From Candidatus Rubrimentiphilum sp. (GTDB taxonomy: Bacteria; Vulcanimicrobiota; Vulcanimicrobiia; Vulcanimicrobiales; Vulcanimicrobiaceae): a DNA stretch of 64,000 bases. The notes under the pieces were generated by a model, which had not been told where the DNA came from, did not search any database, and saw nothing but the letters and a program-made list of their open reading frames with translations. How positions within the stretch are numbered: position 1 is the stretch's first letter; every line of letters begins with the position of its first letter. Shown here piece after piece: positions 61,279 through 64,000 of this stretch. The stretch spans positions 310,001 to 374,000 of the forward strand of contig DASTDE010000004.1 in the NCBI GenBank assembly GCA_035710515.1. The letters run 5' to 3'. The position numbers were made by a program, and so were the translations under genes.

Positions 61279-62388
61279 GTGACGATCACGCTGGCCGTCC
61301 TTTTCGCAGTCGTCGCCGCCGCGCTCGGCGCGGCGATCACGTGGCTCGCAGTCGGCCGCGCGCGAGCGCATGAAGCCAACGTGCGCATCGCCGAAATGCA
61401 GCGCGACTCGTTCATCGCTCTCGCCAACGAACGATTCTCGGCCATCGTCTCACCGGTCCAACAGAAGCTCACCGAATTCGACGCGCTCGTGCGCGAGATG
61501 GAAGAGAAGCGGCTCGGCGCTTACGAGGGGCTGCGCGAGCAGATCGCCGGCCTGATCGATCGCAGCGGCAAAATGGAGACCGCTGCCACCAACCTCTCGG
61601 CCGCGCTGCGCAACCCGACCACGCGCGGAAAATGGGGCGAGATTCAATTGCGCCGCGTCGTGGAGCTGGCCGGCATGGAACCGTACTGCGACTTCGGCGA
61701 ACAGCAGACGCTCGACACCGGCGATGAGCGCGGGCGCCCCGATCTGACCGTGCAGCTGCCCGGCAATTCGCGCATCTTCGTGGATGCGAAAGTTCCGCTC
61801 AACGCATTCCTCGAGGCGACCGAGCTGTCCGATGAAGCCGGACGGCGCGAGCGCTTCCGCGCTCACGCTTCAGCGTTCAAAGGTCACGTCGATCAGCTCG
61901 CACGGCGAAACTACCAGCGCGCCGAACGCTCCGCGGATTTCGTGGTGATGTTCGTGCCGGGCGAAGCCTTCCTGAGCGCAGCGTGCACCGAGAACCCGGA
62001 TCTCATCGAGTACGCCGCCGGCAAAGACGTTTACATCGCGAGCCCGTTAACGATGATCGCGCTGTTGCGCTCCTATGCGTTGGGCTGGCAGCAGCGCCAG
62101 CAGGAAGAAAACGCCAAGAAGATCGCAGAGGCTGCGCGCGTGCTGTACGATCGCGTGGGCGTGTTTGCGGGACACATTGCCGCAATCGGCGCCAACCTCG
62201 AAAAAGCCGTCGTGGCGTATAACAGCGCAGTCGGCTCGATGGAGAGCCGCGTACTGCCGCAAGGCCGCAAGATCAGAGAGTTGGCGTCGCTTCCCGACGC
62301 CGAACTGCCGGAGCTGACGCCGGTCGAACTCGCACCGCGCGAGATCACCGCACTCGACGCTCAGCCACGCCGGCGCGTTAACGAGTAG
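61279..62388 (+). CDS. rmuC: DNA recombination protein RmuC
   Basis: Membrane-anchored coiled-coil protein with a restriction-endonuclease-like core that limits inversion of repeats. GTG start at 61279; 369 residues. One N-terminal helix, a coiled coil (about 35-100) and the core GKWGEIQLRRVVELAGMEPYCDFGEQ, RPDLTVQLPGNSRIFVDAKVPLNAFLEA and VVMFVPGEAFLSAA. Its 3' end overlaps the convergent anti-sigma gene by 11 bases. Confidence 0.93.
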   Translation: MTITLAVLFAVVAAALGAAITWLAVGRARAHEANVRIAEMQRDSFIALANERFSAIVSPVQQKLTEFDALVREMEEKRLGAYEGLREQIAGLIDRSGKMETAATNLSAALRNPTTRGKWGEIQLRRVVELAGMEPYCDFGEQQTLDTGDERGRPDLTVQLPGNSRIFVDAKVPLNAFLEATELSDEAGRRERFRAHASAFKGHVDQLARRNYQRAERSADFVVMFVPGEAFLSAACTENPDLIEYAAGKDVYIASPLTMIALLRSYALGWQQRQQEENAKKIAEAARVLYDRVGVFAGHIAAIGANLEKAVVAYNSAVGSMESRVLPQGRKIRELASLPDAELPELTPVELAPREITALDAQPRRRVNE

Positions 62389-63019
62389 CGATCGTCGCGC
62401 GCGCGACCGCACGCGCTCCGTCGAACAGATAGACTTCCTTTACCCGCGGCGGGTTAGCGACGAACAGCTCGCGCTCCGTCCCGGTTCCTTTAAGGACACC
62501 TAGGTCGCGACGTGTGCCGCCGGAGTTCACTACGACCGTATAATCCTGGTTCGTCGTCGCGATGACGTAGAGCCACGCGCCCGTTCGCGCAAAGATCGCT
62601 TTCGCGGCCGGCGCTCCGGGCGCCATACTTGTAAACGGCGCGTGCAGAAAATGCGAATGGACCATCGCCGAAGCGGCTTGCTGCCGTGTTCCGTCAATCG
62701 AGCTAAGATCGCGATCGCGTTGCCAGAGCAATGCCGAAGGCAGCAATCCCAGAATCAACGCTGCCGCTACCAGCGAGTAAAACGATCGCGGAAGAGACCG
62801 CGGCGCGAACGTCGCGCGCATCCTCCGGTCGAGTTGCGCCGGTACCGCAAGTTCGCGCGCCGACAGCGCCGCCACGATTTCTTCGGCTTCTCCGACGCGT
62901 TGCGCGCAGCTCGCGCACGTTGCGACATGCGCGTCCACTGCCGCGCGCTCGGAGTCCGAGAGCGAACCGAGTGCGTACAACTCGGCATTTTCGTCGACGT
63001 GCATTCCAGTGGTATTCAT
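62378..63019 (-). CDS. Anti-sigma factor, RskA-like, with zinc-finger domain
   Basis: Membrane protein that should hold the adjacent ECF sigma factor inactive. The 213-residue product has an N-terminal anti-sigma domain (HVDENAELYALGSLSDSERAAVDAHVATCASCAQRV, split here as the His-x3-Cys-x2-Cys zinc motif at about residues 31-38), one membrane helix (about 80-98) and an extracytoplasmic C-terminal domain. ATGA overlap with the sigma gene. Release by proteolysis of the outer domain is known for the family. Confidence 0.85.
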   Translation of the reverse strand: MNTTGMHVDENAELYALGSLSDSERAAVDAHVATCASCAQRVGEAEEIVAALSARELAVPAQLDRRMRATFAPRSLPRSFYSLVAAALILGLLPSALLWQRDRDLSSIDGTRQQAASAMVHSHFLHAPFTSMAPGAPAAKAIFARTGAWLYVIATTNQDYTVVVNSGGTRRDLGVLKGTGTERELFVANPPRVKEVYLFDGARAVARATIATR

Positions 63020-63603
63020 CGCAACTCTCCGTGAGCCGAGAACTCGGCGCGCAGCGCCCGCACCGCGTTTGAAAGCCGGCTCTTAATCGTCCCGAGCGGC
63101 TCGTTCAGGCGCTGAGCTATTTCGATCTGCGTCAGACCCTCGTCGTACGCCAAGTGGACGGCTTCGCGTTGCTTCTCGCTCAAAGTTTGCATGGCGCGCG
63201 CGATCCGGTCGCGGTCGGCCAACGATTCATCCGCAGGTTCCGCGATCTCCGGCCGAAGAGTCTCGTGTTCGATCCGCGATCGGTTCGTATACTTGCGGCG
63301 CCGCGAGAGCGCTTCGTTGCGGACGCACACCACCAGGAACGAACGCAGCGAGCCGCGCGCAGCCGAGTACGCGTGTCCGCGCCGCCAGAGCCGCGCAAAA
63401 ACGTCGTGCACGCAGTCCTGCGCCTCCTCGCGATCGGTCAGAACCTGCATTGCCGTAGCCAATAACAAGCGCTTGAATTCATGATAAGCGGCTTCAAACG
63501 CCCAAGCCTGGCCGTCGACAAACGCAGCTGCGAGTTCAGCCGAGGCTGCGATCGGTGATGGCGGCGTTATGGCCCCGGTCGAGATAGACGTTTCGATATC
63601 CAA
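63016..63603 (-). CDS. RNA polymerase ECF sigma factor (sigma-70 family)
   Basis: Directs RNA polymerase to a stress regulon. Chosen start is TTG 63603, which gives 195 residues and overlaps the phosphoesterase gene by 68 bases; no standard start lies closer. Region 2 includes AMQVLTDREEAQDCVHDVFARLWRRGHAY and FLVVCVRNEALSRRR; region 4 has LSEKQREAVHLAYDEGLTQIEIAQRLNEPLGTIKSRLSNAVRALR, the helix-turn-helix, in two adjoining parts. The next gene encodes its anti-sigma factor. Confidence 0.93.
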   Translation of the reverse strand: MDIETSISTGAITPPSPIAASAELAAAFVDGQAWAFEAAYHEFKRLLLATAMQVLTDREEAQDCVHDVFARLWRRGHAYSAARGSLRSFLVVCVRNEALSRRRKYTNRSRIEHETLRPEIAEPADESLADRDRIARAMQTLSEKQREAVHLAYDEGLTQIEIAQRLNEPLGTIKSRLSNAVRALRAEFSAHGELR

Positions 63604-64000
63604 TCGCGTGCAGCAGTTGATCGTGCGGTAGTGCGAGCGGTCCCGGCTTATCCGCTTTTCCGGGCGCGGGCTGTGGATATGCCGTGGCGTTGGCCGTCGC
63701 AAAGCGAATGTTGCCTTCCTGATGCGTGACGACCTGGTGGATGTGTCCGCTTAAAACGGTCACGTTGTCGAAGCGGCCCAGCATCGAGAGGGCTTTGGCG
63801 CCGTCTTCCGTCGTCCAGCCCCAGCTCGGAAAGAGCGCGTACAGCGGGGCGTGCGTGAAGACCACCAGCGGCGTTGAATTTTTTTGTGCCGCCAGATCGC
63901 GGCGCAGCCAATCGAGCTGATCGGTGCCGAGCAAGCCCATCTTCTCGAAATCGAAAACGTTTATCAGCGCGACGAAGTGCGTGCCGTTTTGGTCCCACGA
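63536..64000 (-). CDS. Metallophosphoesterase, N-terminal part cut by window edge
   Basis: Calcineurin-like phosphoesterase of the secreted or cytosolic type. 154 C-terminal residues are visible. The histidines of the metal site are in VVFTHAPLY and VLSGHIHQVV, and WDQNGTHFVALIN and GTDQLDWLRRDLA precede them. The upstream half, with the first Asp-His motif, lies outside the window. Its 3' end overlaps the sigma factor gene, so the two are probably in one transcript. Confidence 0.88.
   Translation of the reverse strand, partial: SWDQNGTHFVALINVFDFEKMGLLGTDQLDWLRRDLAAQKNSTPLVVFTHAPLYALFPSWGWTTEDGAKALSMLGRFDNVTVLSGHIHQVVTHQEGNIRFATANATAYPQPAPGKADKPGPLALPHDQLLHAIGYRNVYLDRGHNAAITDRSLG

Overview
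The window is a gene-dense stretch (no gap over about 300 bases) of high-GC chromosome from a diderm bacterium. Lipopolysaccharide transport genes (lptF, lptD, an LptC-like protein), apolipoprotein N-acyltransferase, a meso-diaminopimelate-type MurE and many lipoprotein or Tat-type export signals show two membranes. A full 2-oxoglutarate dehydrogenase fusion, citrate synthase, proton-translocating transhydrogenase and a diheme cytochrome c point to a respiring organism. The combination resembles Candidatus Eremiobacterota/Vulcanimicrobiota (WPS-2) or another deep diderm lineage of the Terrabacteria side; this placement is my inference and no marker phylogeny was run. No tRNA, rRNA, CRISPR array, prophage or insertion sequence was seen.

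Layout. 1-1.5 kb: groS-groL (groL runs off the left edge) behind what look like two CIRCE operators. 1.5-5.3 kb: a LuxR/TPR regulator coupled to a membrane PAS-GGDEF-EAL protein. 5.3-12.1 kb: secreted proteins, alanine racemase, citrate synthase and a Tat-exported amidohydrolase. 12.1-27.1 kb: a long minus-strand division and cell wall cluster in the order mraZ-rsmH-ftsL-ftsI-murE-murF-(CofE-like)-mraY-murD-ftsW-murG-murC-murB-ddl, mostly with 4-base ATGA overlaps. ftsQ, ftsA and ftsZ are absent from its end. A three-box MraZ-type operator lies on the promoter.

27.1-36.1 kb (mostly plus strand): an exported histidase-fold protein without the MIO triad, a lytic transglycosylase, lptF, lptD, a small metallothionein, lnt and lptC, so this is an envelope block. 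36.1-42.4 kb (minus): two KGG-repeat stress proteins behind a SigB/SigF-type promoter, then coaE, rpsA, mutM, a DUF192 protein and polA. coaE and rpsA both lack a normal start codon in the right frame.

42.5-54.9 kb: a fumarylacetoacetase-family hydrolase, pntAA-pntAB-pntB, an orphan solute-binding lipoprotein, an lrp-kdd-kamA unit for lysine breakdown through beta-lysine, a PPC-domain protein, a LOG-family protein, and a secreted three-repeat protein with a clear terminator. 54.8-60.4 kb (minus): a DsrE-like exported protein, a TsdA-like diheme cytochrome, and a 1310-residue polypeptide joining lipoyl, E2 and E1 modules of 2-oxoglutarate dehydrogenase. 60.4-64 kb: a Tat-exported dienelactone hydrolase, rmuC, an ECF sigma/anti-sigma pair and a metallophosphoesterase cut by the right edge.

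Strongest leads: the MIO-less exported lyase-fold protein divergent from mraZ, the CofE-like protein inside the mur operon, the GTC and ATC starts of coaE and rpsA, the lipoyl-E2-E1 fusion, and the stress promoter ahead of the KGG genes.
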